From Anaeromyces robustus (taxonomy: Eukaryota > Neocallimastigomycota > Neocallimastigomycetes > Neocallimastigales > Neocallimastigaceae): a stretch of 28,851 nt of DNA. Both the position numbers and the translations under genes were made by a program. The notes under the pieces were generated by a model. That model was not told the origin of the DNA. It worked only from the letters and a program-made list of their open reading frames with translations, and made no database searches. The DNA lies in NCBI GenBank assembly GCA_002104895.1, contig MCFG01000180.1, forward strand, positions 102,501-131,351, written 5' to 3'. Positions 9,837 to 20,617 of this stretch are shown here, one piece after another (within the stretch, counting starts at the first letter, position 1; every line of letters begins with the position of its first letter).

Positions 9837-12800
9837 ATGAATAATAATATAATTAATTTATTTATAGAAGCTTTTGATAATGAAAACCATAATGAAATTA
9901 AAAAGCTTATAATAAATAATATTAATGATAACAAAACAGATATTATTTTTGATATATATGAAAAAGATTTACTTACGTCAGAACTATTACAATTTATAAT
10001 TGAAATATGTAATAACGATTTAGAAATATCGACAAATTTATTAAAAAGATTATTGAAAGATAATAATACTGCATTAGTAGATATTATTTTTAAATATTTT
10101 AATTTTTATGATGATAATTTAATAAAACAATTACTTTTTTTATATGTAAATAAAACACCTATATCTAATTCAAATTTAAATCAATTAATTTCAAATGAAA
10201 AATTTAAAATTTCAAAAAATGAAAATTATAATTTTAATCATTATTTTAATATTAGTCATTTATATTTAGAAAGTGCTTGTCTCAATGGAAATATAATAAT
10301 AATGAAATATTTAATTGAATTTGGGGCAGACATAAATATGGAATCTAGTGAAGGTGAAACTGTATTATTTAATGTTTGTGAAAATGGAAAGGAAGATATA
10401 GTAAAATATTTAATTAAACATGGTGCAGATATAAATAAAGAAAATAGAAAAGGAAAAACACCATTATTTTATGCTTGTGAAAATGGAAATGAAAATATAA
10501 TAAAATATTTAGTGGAACAAGGTGCAGACATCAATAAAGAAGATGAAAATAATGAAACTCCATTATTTTATGCTTGTAGAAATGGTAATGAAATTATTGT
10601 TAATTATTTAATTGAACATGGTGCAACTATCGATAATGAAAATATATATGGTGAAACATTATTATTTTATGCATGTGAAAGTGGAATGGAAAATATAGTA
10701 AAATTTTTAATAAATCATGGTGTAGACGTCAATAAAGAAAATATTGACGATGAAACAGCAATTTTTTTCGTATGTAAAAATGGAAATAAAAAAATAATTA
10801 ATTATTTAGTTGAACAAGGCATCGATATAAATAAAGAAAATAGTTATGGTATGACAGCATTATTTTTTGCATGTAAATATGGAAATGAAGAAATGGTTAA
10901 CTATTTAATTGAAAATGGACTTGATATAAATAAAGAAAATAGAATAAGAAAAACTCCATTATTTTATGCATGTGAAAATGGTAATGAAACTATAGTTAAA
11001 AAGTTAATTGAATGTGGAGCAGATATAAATATAGAAAATTTATTTGATTGTGAAACACCTGTTTTTTATGCTTTTGAAAATGGAAATGAAAATATAATTA
11101 AATGCTTAATTGAGCATGGAGTAGATATAAATAAAGAAAATTGGGAAGGTCAAACTCCATTGTTTTATGCCTGTAAAGATAAAAATTTAAATAATGTAAA
11201 ATATCTTATTGAAAATGGAAATGGAATAGATATTAATAAAAGAGATAATATAAATAATACTTCATTGTTATATGCTATTAAAAATGAAAATGAAGATATA
11301 GTCAATTATTTAATTGAACATGGCGCATCGGTAAATATAAAAAATGTTATAGATACTACGCCATTAATGTTTGCTTGTAAAAGTGGATATAAAGATATAG
11401 TCAAATATTTAATTGAACATGGTGCAAATATTGATGACAAAAACAAGATGGGTGAATCACCTCTGCTTTTTGCATGTGAATATGGATATGAAAATATAGT
11501 TAAATATTTAATTGAATATGGAAATGAAAATGAAAATAGTAATGGAAATGAAAATGAAAATAGTAATGGAAATAATGATGAAAATAATAATGAAAATGGT
11601 AATGGAAATAGTAATGGAAATAGTAATGGAAATAGTAATGGGAATAGCAATGAAAATAGTAATGAAATAAATAAAGATATATCTAAAAGTACAGTTAAAG
11701 ATACAGCTACAATTACAACATCAGTTAAAAAAATAAATGAAAACAAAAATGTAAATATAAATAGTAAAAATTGGAAAGGTGAAACACCATTATCTAAGGC
11801 ATGTCAAATTGGAAATGATACTCTAATAAAATATTTAATTGAGCATGGAGCAGATAAAAATATTGAAAATAAAAAAGGTGAAACAGCATTATTTTATGTA
11901 TGTAACAATGGTAATTTGGATATGGCAAAATATTTAATTGAACTTGGACTCGATATACATAAAGAAAATAAAAATGGTGAAACTCCTTTATTTAAAGCAT
12001 GTCAAAGTGGTAACAAAAATTTAGTTAAGTATTTAATTGAATTTGATGACGTAGATATCAATAAAGAAAATAAGAAAGGAGAAACTCTAATATTTAAAGC
12101 ATGTCAAAGTGGAAATGAAAATTTAGTAAAATATTTAATTAAACTTGGTGTAGATATCAATAAAGAAAATAAGAAAGGAGAAACTCCATTGTTTAAAGCA
12201 TGTCAAAATGGAAATGAAAATTTAGTTAAATATTTAATTAAACTTGGTGTAGATATCAATAAAGAAAATAAGAAAGGAGAAATTCCATTATTTAAAGCTT
12301 ACGAAAGTGGAAATGAAAATTTAATAAATTATTTAATTGAAAAAGGAGCGGATAGAGATAAATTAAGTAATTTAAATGAATCTCTATTATTTTACGCTTG
12401 TAAAAGTGAAAATATTAAAATAGTTTCACAATTAATAGATAATGGAGAAGATATTGATCAAGAAAATGAACATAATGAAACACCATTATTTTATGCTTGT
12501 CGAAGTGGAAAACAAAATATAGTAGAATATTTACTTGAAAATGGAGCAGATGTTGATAAAGAAAATTTTAAAGGTGAAACTGCATTATTTGATGCTTGTA
12601 AAAAAGGTGAGGAAAATATAGTATATTGTTTAATGGATTACGGAGCAGATATCGATCACGTCAATAGTAAAGGTGAAACACCAATATTTAGGGCATGTCA
12701 ATGGAAGGAAATACAAAATGGAAATGAAAATGAAAATGAAAATGGAAATGAAAATGATGAAAATGAAGATGAGAATGAATATGAAAGTGAAAATGAAGAT

Positions 12801-15800
12801 GAAGATGAAGATGAAGATGAAAAAGAAAATGAAAAAATAAATATAATAAAAATGTTTATTCAATATGGAGTAAATCCATATCAAGTAAGTCAGGATAACA
12901 TCACTCCATTAATAATAGCATGTAAAAGTGGAAATGAAGATTTAGTTAAATATTTAGTTAAACTTGGTGTCAATGTAAATGTTGAAAATTTTAATAATGA
13001 AACACCATTATTTTATGCATGTGAAACTGGATATGAAAATATAATAAAATATTTAGTTGAACAAGGAGCCAATGTTAATAAAGAAAGATTATCAGATGGA
13101 ATAACACCATTATTTAAAGCATTTATGAGAGGGAATAAAAATATAATAGAATATTTATATATTAGTGGAGCAAATATAAATAAGGCAAATACAAATGGTG
13201 ACACTCCTTTATTTTACGCATCACTTAACGAAAATGTTGATAGTATAAAATATTTAATTGAACATGGAGCATATGTTAATAAAAAAAATAATAAAGGTGA
13301 AACACCATTGATGTATGCCTGTCAAAGTCAATCATTAAATAATATTAAATGTTTAATTGAGAAAGGAGCAGATATCAATATGAAAAATGATTATGGATTT
13401 ACAACTATATTCTATGCTGTTGGTAATAATAATGAAGAAATAACAAAGTATTTGATTGATCATGGATCATATATTAATATAAAAAATTGTGATGGTATGT
13501 CTCCTTTATTATTTTCTTGTAGTGAAGGAAATATGAATATAGTAAAATATTTAATTGAACATGGAGCTGATATAAATGAAAAAGGAGAGAATGACGAAAC
13601 TATATTATTTATGGCTTGTAAAAATGGGAAAAATGAAAAATTAATGAAATATTTAATTGAACTTGGAGTCGATATCAATAAAGAAACTAAAAATGGTGAA
13701 ACACCTTTATTTAAAGTTTGTGAAATTGGAAATGAAGAAATGACTAAGTACTTAATAGAACATGGAGCAGATATAAATAAAGAAACTATTAATAATGAAA
13801 CTCCACTCTTTAAAGCTTGTCAAAATGGAAATGAAAAGTTAATAGATTATTTAATCGAAAAAGGATTAGATATCAAAAGGAAAAATGTAAATGGTGAAAC
13901 ACCATTATTTGAAGCCTGTGAAAATGGAAATGAAAGATTAATAATACATTTAATTGAAAAGGGAGCAGATATACATAATGAAAACAAAAATGGTGAAACA
14001 GCTCTATTTAAAGCTTGTGAAAAAGGAAATGAAGATGTAGTGAAATGTTTAATTAAATTTGGCGTTAATATAAATAAAGAAGATATAAATGGTAATATTC
14101 CATTATTTAAAGCTTATGAAAATGGAAATGAAAGTTTAGTAAATTATTTAATTGAACATGGTGCAGATATAAATAAAATTAACAATAATAATGAAACTGC
14201 ATTATTTTTTGCATGTCGTGGTCAAAATAAAAATACTATTAAAAATTTGATTGAACAATATGGAGCTGATGTAAATTTCAAAAATAAAATAAATAGTACA
14301 CCTTTATTTTATGCTTGTATTAAAAACAATAAAAATATTGTTGAATATTTAATTGAACATGGTGCGGAAATAAATATTTATAATAGCAAGAATGATAGTC
14401 CATTAATTTTAAGCATATGCAGTAACTATGTAGAAATAGGAGAATATTTAATTGAACATGGAGCAGATTTAAATTTAGAAAATGATATTGGATATACTCC
14501 ATTATTTACTGCATGTTTCTTAGGAGATGAAGATTTAGTAAAATATTTAATTGATAAGGGAGCCAATGTAAATAAAAGTAATAAAGAGAATAATGAAACT
14601 CCATTATTTATGGCATGTATAAAAGGAAATGAAAATATAGTGAAGTGTTTAATTGAACATGGAGCCAATGTAAATGAAAAAAATGAAGAGGATGAAACCC
14701 CATTATTTTATGCAAGTTTATATGATAATATTAATATTGTAAAATGTTTAATTGAACATGGAGCAGATATCAATATTAAAAATGTATTTAATGAAATATC
14801 ACTCATATATGCAATTGAAAGTAACTCTGAAAATGTAATGAAGTATTTAATTGAACATGGAGCTGATTTAAATTCTAAAAACCATATTAATGAAACCCCA
14901 TTGTTTATTGCTTGTCAATATGGAAATGAAACTATAATAAAATATTTAATTGAACAAGGAGCGAATATCAATGAAGTAAATAAGGATAATGAAACTCCAT
15001 TATTTTATGCTTGTCAATATGAGAAAAAAAATATAGTACAATATTTATGTGAACAAAATGTAGACGTAAATAAGGTAAATTGGAAAGGGGAAACTCCACT
15101 ATTCATTGCTTGTCGACTTGGAAATTATGATATTATAAAATATTTGATTGAACATGGAGCAGAAATAAATATAAAAAATATAAATAATGAAACACCTATA
15201 TTTTATTTGATTCAAAACAATTATGAAAATATTATGAAATATTTTATTGAACATGGTGCCGATTTAAATATAGAAAATATAAATAATGAAACTACATTAT
15301 TCAAAGCGTGTCAAAGCGGAAATGAAAAATTGTTAAATTATTTAATTGAACATGGATTTGATATAAATAATGAAAATATCAATAAAGAAAATAAAGATGG
15401 TGAAACACCATTATTTAAAGCCTGTGAAAATAGAAATATGAATATGATAAAAATTTTAATTGAGAAAGGAGGAGATATTAATAAAATCAATAAAAAAGGA
15501 GAAACACCATTATTTAAAATTTGTGAAAATAACAATAACAATAACAATAAAAATAAAAATAAAAATGAAAATGAAAATGAAAATGAAAATGAAAATGAAA
15601 ATGAAAATGAAAATGAAAATGATGATGATGATGATGATGAAATTGAAGATATATTAAAATATTTAATTGAACATGGAACAGATATATATATAGAAAATTC
15701 ATCTAATGAAACATTATTGTTTAAAGCTTGTCAAAATGGAAATGAAAATCTAGTAAAATATTTAATTGAACTTGGTATGAATATTAATAAAGAAAATAAT

Positions 15801-18800
15801 GAAGGTGAAACCATATTGTTTAAAGCATGTCAAAGTGGAAATGAAAATTTAGTTAAATATTTATTTGAACTTGGCATAAATATCAATAAAGAAAATAAAA
15901 AAGGTGAAATTCCATTATTTAGAGCGTATGAAAGTGGAAATGAAAGTTTAATAAATTATTTAATTAGAGAAGGTGCAAATAAAAATAAAATAAGTAATTT
16001 AAATGAAACTTTATTATTTTATGCTTGTCGAAGTAACAATATTGATATCATTAATAATATAATAAAATATGAAAAAAAGGATATTAATCAAAAAAATGAT
16101 CGTTTTGAAACCCCATTGTTTTATGCATGTCAAACTAAAAATAATTATATAGTTAGATATTTGATTGAAAATGGAGCAAATGTAAATGAAGAAAATAGAA
16201 ATGGGGAAACTCCATTATTTGAAGTATGCAAAAATGGAAATATAGATATGCTTATTTCTTTATCTGGATTTTTCGCAAAAGTAAATCATGTAAATAAAAA
16301 TGGTGAGACGTCATTATTTAAAGCATGTGAATATGGTAAAGAAATTATTGTAAGATATTTAATTAAATTTGGAGCAGATATCAATGTAAAAAATAATAAA
16401 GGTGAAACACCATTATTTAAAGCATGTGAATATGGAAAAGAAACTACTGTCAGATATTTAATTAAATATGGAGCAGATGTCAATATGAAAAATAATGAAG
16501 GTGAAACACCATTAATTTATGCCTGTAAAAATAAAAATATAAATATAGTGAAATATTTAATTGAAAATGGAGCAAATGTAAATGGAACGGAAAATCAATG
16601 TCGAAATACCATAACACCATTAATTGCGTCACTTATTAATGAAAATTCTACTAAAATATATGAATTAGCGAATAAAAATATAAATGAAGATTTAATAAAA
16701 TATTTAATTTATCAAGGAGCTGATATCAATAAAGATTTTTACGGTGAAACACCATTTTTATATGTCTGTGGATATGGAAATGAAAATCTAGTAAAATATT
16801 TAATTGAACTTGGAGCAGATATATGCAAAGAAAATGATATGGGTCAAACACCATTATTTTGGGCATGCGATAGTGGAAATGAAAATTTAGTAAAATATTT
16901 AATTGAACTTGGAGCAGATTTTAATAAGGAAGAAAATGATGGCGAAACATTAATATTTCATGCTATCTATGGTGGAAATAAAAATATATTAAAATACTTA
17001 ATGGAACTTGGATTAGATTTAAATAAAGAAAATGAAAGAGGTGAAACACCATTATTTAAAGCATGTGAAAAAGGCAATGAAGAAGTAGTAAAATTCTTAA
17101 TTAAACATGGCGTGGATATTAATAAAGAAAATAATAATAAGGATGAAACACCATTAATTAATGCACTTAAGAATGGAAATGAAGGAATAGTAAACATTTT
17201 AATTGAACATGGAGCATCGTTTAAAAAGGGGAAACCATTATTTTGGGCATGTCAAAATGAAAATGAATATTTAGTAAAATATTTAATTGAACATGGAGCT
17301 AACATTGATGAAAAAAATAAAAATGGTGAAACTGTATTGTATGAAGCCTGTAAAAAGAAAAATGAAACTATGGTAAAATGTTTAATTGAAAATGGAGGTA
17401 AAAATATTATAAATAATGAAAATTCTTTTGGTAATACTCCATTATTTCAGGCATGTAAACATGGAAATGAAAATATTGTAAAATATTTAATTGAACATGG
17501 CGCTGATATAAATAAAAAAAATCATGAAGATGAAACTCCATTATTTTATGCAAGTCTCTATGATAATATTCATATTGCAAAATATTTAATTGAACATGGA
17601 GCGGAGATCAATATAAAAAATATATATAATGAGATACCTCTTACATATGCAATTGAAAGTAATTCTAAAACTGTAATGAAATATTTAATTGATCAAGGAG
17701 CTGATTTAAATTCCAAAAACTATATAAATGAAACTCCATTATTTATTGCATGTGAAAAGGGAAATGAAACTATAGTAAAGTATTTAATTGAACATGGAGC
17801 GAATATTAATGAAGAAAATAAGGATAATGAAACTCCATTATTTTACGCTTGTCGATATGGATATAAAAAAAGAGATAAAGATAAAGATAAAAATAAAAAT
17901 AAAAATAAAAATAAAAATAAAAATAAAAATATAGTAAAATATTTATGTGAACAAAATATAGATGTAAATAAGGTAAATTGGAAAGGGGAAACTCCATTAT
18001 TTGATGCTTGTCGACTTGGAAATTATGATATTATAAAATATTTGATTGAATATGGAGCAGAAATAAATATAAAAAATATAAATAATGAAACACCTATATT
18101 TTATTTGATTCAAAACAATCATGAAAATATCATAAAATATTTTATTGAACATGGTGCAGATTTAAATATAGAAAATACAAATAATGAAACTACATTATTT
18201 AAAGCGTGTCAAAGTGGAAATGAAAAATTGTTAGATTATTTAATTGAACATGGACTTGATATAAATAATGAAAATATCAATAAAGAAAATAAAGATGGTG
18301 AAACACCATTATTTAAAGCCTGTGAAAATAAAAATATAAATATGATAAAAATTTTAATTGAAAAAGGAGGAAATATTAATAAAATCAATAAAAAAGGTGA
18401 AACACCATTATTTAAAATTTGTGAAAATAACAATAACAATAACAATAAAAATAAAAATAAAAATGAAAATGAAAATGATGATGATGATAATGATGAAATT
18501 GAAGATATATTGAAATATTTAATTGAACATGGAACAGATATATATATAGAAAATTCATCTAATGAAACATCATTATTTAAAGCTTGTCAAAGTGGAAATG
18601 AAAATCTAGTAAAATATTTAATTGAACTTGGTATTAATATTAATAAAGAAAATAATGAAGGTGAAACTATATTGTTTAAAGCATGTCAAAGTGGAAATGA
18701 AAATTTAGTTAAATATTTAATTGAACTTGGTATAAATATCAATAAAGAAAATAAAAAAGGTGAAATCCCATTATTTAAAGCGTATGAAAGTGGAAATAAA

Positions 18801-19514
18801 AATTTAATAAATTATTTAATTAGAGAAGGCGCAAATAAAAATAAAATAAGTCATTTAAATGAAACTTTATTATTTTATGCTTGTCGAAGTAACAATATTA
18901 ATATCATTAATTATATGATAAAATATGAAAAAAAGGATATTAATCAAAAAAATGATCGTTTTGAAACCCCATTATTTTATGCATGTCAAACTAAACATAA
19001 TTATATAGTTAGATATTTGATTGAAAATGGAGCAAATGTAAATGAAGAAAATAGAAATGGGGAAACTCCATTATTTGAAGTATGTAAAAATGGAAATAAA
19101 AATATGTTTTTTTCATTAATCTATTCATATGCAGAAATAAATCATGTAAATAAAAATGGAGAAACACCATTATTTTGGGCATGTGAATATGGAAATGAAA
19201 CTATTGTAAGATATTTAATTAAATTTGGAGCAGATATTAATATAAGAAATAATAAAGGTGAAACTGCATTAATTAAAGCATGTGAAAATGGAAATGAAAC
19301 AATTATAAAATGTTTAATTAATTATGGAGCAGATATCAATATAAAAAACAATAAAGGTGAAACTGCATTAATTAAAGCTTATACAAATGGAAATAAAACA
19401 ATTATAAAAGATTTAATTAATGTAAATAAACATAAGAAACATAATAAGAATCATCATAATCATAATAAAAAATTGAAGAAATTTTTTAAAAAAATATTTA
19501 AAAATAATAAATAA
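9837..19514 (+). CDS. Giant ankyrin-repeat protein, 3,225 residues
   Basis: A single uninterrupted frame runs from ATG 9837 to TAA 19512-19514. Residues 1-142 form a non-repeat helical N-terminal domain. From about 143 to 3190 the protein is almost entirely 33-residue ankyrin repeats (core GETPLFKAC.NGNE..VKYLIEHGADIN.EN), about 85 by length. Low-complexity linkers interrupt the array near residues 561-640 (Asn/Gly/Glu/Ser), 960-1001 (acidic), 1898-1938 (Asn/Lys, Glu-Asn, then Asp), 2678-2699 (Lys-Asn) and 2864-2888. The C-terminus (from about 3190) is a basic tail rich in Lys, His and Asn. There is no signal peptide or membrane segment, so it is probably an intracellular scaffold or binding protein; its ligand cannot be deduced. 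A 1.9-kb block is duplicated within the gene. Antisense frames inside it are shadows of the 99-bp periodicity. A decayed relative lies at 897-2529. Holding 3,225 codons open in such AT-rich DNA argues for selection. Confidence 0.97.
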   Translation: MNNNIINLFIEAFDNENHNEIKKLIINNINDNKTDIIFDIYEKDLLTSELLQFIIEICNNDLEISTNLLKRLLKDNNTALVDIIFKYFNFYDDNLIKQLLFLYVNKTPISNSNLNQLISNEKFKISKNENYNFNHYFNISHLYLESACLNGNIIIMKYLIEFGADINMESSEGETVLFNVCENGKEDIVKYLIKHGADINKENRKGKTPLFYACENGNENIIKYLVEQGADINKEDENNETPLFYACRNGNEIIVNYLIEHGATIDNENIYGETLLFYACESGMENIVKFLINHGVDVNKENIDDETAIFFVCKNGNKKIINYLVEQGIDINKENSYGMTALFFACKYGNEEMVNYLIENGLDINKENRIRKTPLFYACENGNETIVKKLIECGADINIENLFDCETPVFYAFENGNENIIKCLIEHGVDINKENWEGQTPLFYACKDKNLNNVKYLIENGNGIDINKRDNINNTSLLYAIKNENEDIVNYLIEHGASVNIKNVIDTTPLMFACKSGYKDIVKYLIEHGANIDDKNKMGESPLLFACEYGYENIVKYLIEYGNENENSNGNENENSNGNNDENNNENGNGNSNGNSNGNSNGNSNENSNEINKDISKSTVKDTATITTSVKKINENKNVNINSKNWKGETPLSKACQIGNDTLIKYLIEHGADKNIENKKGETALFYVCNNGNLDMAKYLIELGLDIHKENKNGETPLFKACQSGNKNLVKYLIEFDDVDINKENKKGETLIFKACQSGNENLVKYLIKLGVDINKENKKGETPLFKACQNGNENLVKYLIKLGVDINKENKKGEIPLFKAYESGNENLINYLIEKGADRDKLSNLNESLLFYACKSENIKIVSQLIDNGEDIDQENEHNETPLFYACRSGKQNIVEYLLENGADVDKENFKGETALFDACKKGEENIVYCLMDYGADIDHVNSKGETPIFRACQWKEIQNGNENENENGNENDENEDENEYESENEDEDEDEDEKENEKINIIKMFIQYGVNPYQVSQDNITPLIIACKSGNEDLVKYLVKLGVNVNVENFNNETPLFYACETGYENIIKYLVEQGANVNKERLSDGITPLFKAFMRGNKNIIEYLYISGANINKANTNGDTPLFYASLNENVDSIKYLIEHGAYVNKKNNKGETPLMYACQSQSLNNIKCLIEKGADINMKNDYGFTTIFYAVGNNNEEITKYLIDHGSYINIKNCDGMSPLLFSCSEGNMNIVKYLIEHGADINEKGENDETILFMACKNGKNEKLMKYLIELGVDINKETKNGETPLFKVCEIGNEEMTKYLIEHGADINKETINNETPLFKACQNGNEKLIDYLIEKGLDIKRKNVNGETPLFEACENGNERLIIHLIEKGADIHNENKNGETALFKACEKGNEDVVKCLIKFGVNINKEDINGNIPLFKAYENGNESLVNYLIEHGADINKINNNNETALFFACRGQNKNTIKNLIEQYGADVNFKNKINSTPLFYACIKNNKNIVEYLIEHGAEINIYNSKNDSPLILSICSNYVEIGEYLIEHGADLNLENDIGYTPLFTACFLGDEDLVKYLIDKGANVNKSNKENNETPLFMACIKGNENIVKCLIEHGANVNEKNEEDETPLFYASLYDNINIVKCLIEHGADINIKNVFNEISLIYAIESNSENVMKYLIEHGADLNSKNHINETPLFIACQYGNETIIKYLIEQGANINEVNKDNETPLFYACQYEKKNIVQYLCEQNVDVNKVNWKGETPLFIACRLGNYDIIKYLIEHGAEINIKNINNETPIFYLIQNNYENIMKYFIEHGADLNIENINNETTLFKACQSGNEKLLNYLIEHGFDINNENINKENKDGETPLFKACENRNMNMIKILIEKGGDINKINKKGETPLFKICENNNNNNNKNKNKNENENENENENENENENENDDDDDDEIEDILKYLIEHGTDIYIENSSNETLLFKACQNGNENLVKYLIELGMNINKENNEGETILFKACQSGNENLVKYLFELGININKENKKGEIPLFRAYESGNESLINYLIREGANKNKISNLNETLLFYACRSNNIDIINNIIKYEKKDINQKNDRFETPLFYACQTKNNYIVRYLIENGANVNEENRNGETPLFEVCKNGNIDMLISLSGFFAKVNHVNKNGETSLFKACEYGKEIIVRYLIKFGADINVKNNKGETPLFKACEYGKETTVRYLIKYGADVNMKNNEGETPLIYACKNKNINIVKYLIENGANVNGTENQCRNTITPLIASLINENSTKIYELANKNINEDLIKYLIYQGADINKDFYGETPFLYVCGYGNENLVKYLIELGADICKENDMGQTPLFWACDSGNENLVKYLIELGADFNKEENDGETLIFHAIYGGNKNILKYLMELGLDLNKENERGETPLFKACEKGNEEVVKFLIKHGVDINKENNNKDETPLINALKNGNEGIVNILIEHGASFKKGKPLFWACQNENEYLVKYLIEHGANIDEKNKNGETVLYEACKKKNETMVKCLIENGGKNIINNENSFGNTPLFQACKHGNENIVKYLIEHGADINKKNHEDETPLFYASLYDNIHIAKYLIEHGAEINIKNIYNEIPLTYAIESNSKTVMKYLIDQGADLNSKNYINETPLFIACEKGNETIVKYLIEHGANINEENKDNETPLFYACRYGYKKRDKDKDKNKNKNKNKNKNKNIVKYLCEQNIDVNKVNWKGETPLFDACRLGNYDIIKYLIEYGAEINIKNINNETPIFYLIQNNHENIIKYFIEHGADLNIENTNNETTLFKACQSGNEKLLDYLIEHGLDINNENINKENKDGETPLFKACENKNINMIKILIEKGGNINKINKKGETPLFKICENNNNNNNKNKNKNENENDDDDNDEIEDILKYLIEHGTDIYIENSSNETSLFKACQSGNENLVKYLIELGININKENNEGETILFKACQSGNENLVKYLIELGININKENKKGEIPLFKAYESGNKNLINYLIREGANKNKISHLNETLLFYACRSNNINIINYMIKYEKKDINQKNDRFETPLFYACQTKHNYIVRYLIENGANVNEENRNGETPLFEVCKNGNKNMFFSLIYSYAEINHVNKNGETPLFWACEYGNETIVRYLIKFGADINIRNNKGETALIKACENGNETIIKCLINYGADINIKNNKGETALIKAYTNGNKTIIKDLINVNKHKKHNKNHHNHNKKLKKFFKKIFKNNK
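12071..12282 (+). repeat. Near-identical 99-bp ankyrin units
   Basis: The word taagaaagga recurs at 12071, 12170 and 12269, exactly 99 bp (33 codons) apart, with only a few differences between units (for example cttggtgtagatatcaataaag is shared). This is a recent-looking tandem amplification of single ankyrin repeats inside the giant gene. Confidence 0.9.
14560..16500 (+). repeat. Internal duplication in the ankyrin gene, copy 1
   Basis: This segment aligns collinearly with 17430-19370. Anchors: taaggataat at 14981 and 17819; taaggtaaat at 15071 and 17969; gatatatata at 15681 and 18537. Copy 1 lacks the 60-bp Lys-Asn linker of copy 2 and has seven extra gaaaat hexamers (42 bp) near 15564-15620. 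Both changes preserve frame. Confidence 0.93.
17430..19370 (+). repeat. Internal duplication in the ankyrin gene, copy 2
   Basis: Counterpart of 14560-16500, offset by 2,838 bp at its left side, 2,898 bp after the 60-bp insertion near 17875-17932 and 2,856 bp after the hexamer tract. By eye the left 250 bp differs at roughly one base in five, whereas 17960-18430 differs from its partner at only about 18 of 470 positions. Confidence 0.93.
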
Positions 19515-19837
19515 ATAAATAAATAAATAAATTAAACAATAAAATAGTAAAATAATAAAATAATAAAATAATAAAATGATAAAATAATAAAATAATAAAA
19601 TAATAATACATAAAATAATCAATAATAAAATAATAAAATAATAATACATAATATAATCAATAATAAAACATAAAATAATAAAATAATAAAACATAAAATA
19701 GAAAAATAATGAAATAATAAAATAAAAAAACATAAAATAAAAAAATAATGAAATAAAAAAATAATGAAATAAAAAAAAACATTAAAAAGATCAATAAAAT
19801 AAATAATACAAATAAAATAAAAATTTAAATAAATAAA

Positions 19838-19880
<43 letters not shown>
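19515..19880. repeat. AT simple repeats ending in a 41-A run downstream of the ankyrin gene
   Basis: Directly after the stop codon comes a short (aaat)n, then irregular (aataaaat)n-type repeats to about 19800, and a run of 41 A at 19840-19880. Part of this must be the 3' UTR. A minus-strand Tyr/Ile-rich frame across it (19413-19733) is repeat-derived. Confidence 0.85.
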
Positions 19881-19882
<2 letters not shown>

Positions 19883-20130
19883 CTTAGCAAAAATTCTTAA
19901 TAATTGACTTTTACTAATGATTTCATTATAAATATAAAAATATTTATATATTTATAATTTAAAAATTTATTACTATTTTTTTTTGTAAATTATTTCGTTG
20001 TGATTAATTATTTGCTATTTGCTATTTAATTTTTTTTATTAAAAAAAAAGAATTTTTTTATTTTCTATTTTTTTTTATTACAAAATAATAATAAATAATT
20101 TAAATAAATTTTTTTTATTATTATTGAAGA

Positions 20131-20162
<32 letters not shown>

Positions 20163-20583
20163 TAATAATAATAATAATAAACTAATCCTTTTATTTAAAA
20201 ATAATAATGTAGTTTTATATATAAAAAACTATATAAGTTGTTAAATAATAGTAATAATTATTAATAATGTATTTATATATGATCGATTTAATATATAATT
20301 ATAATAATCAGTAAATTAATTTTAATATTCTTTGATAATCTAACTATAGCATTTAATATTAATGTTCAGTTATAATACTTTATATTTATATTAATATTAT
20401 AATAAATATAAATATATTATTATTATTAAATATATTTAAATAAATATAATAACAAATAAATATAATTATTTTAATCTTTATAAAAATAATATAATGAATG
20501 TATATATATAATGAATATATATATTTGTTATAAAAATATATAAAAATATATAAAATATATAATTGTATAATTAATTATACGTC

Positions 20584-20617
20584 ATTAATCGAATTAATTT
20601 TTTTATATTCGATTAAT
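20584..20617. repeat. Inverted repeat, 11-bp arms
   Basis: attaatcgaat at 20584-20594 is mirrored as attcgattaat at 20607-20617, with a 12-base AT loop. The CG within each arm is rare in this region, making a chance match less likely than for pure A/T words. Confidence 0.7.

Noticed and set aside
11306-11746. 146-codon minus-strand frame and several similar ones up to 18445
   Set aside because: Antisense shadows of the 99-bp ankyrin periodicity, with the same shadow recurring wherever the sense repeat recurs.
9837-19514. Viral (poxvirus-type) ankyrin gene
   Set aside because: No F-box-like C-terminal domain or viral neighbours; composition and codon use match the flanking genes and the local pseudogene.
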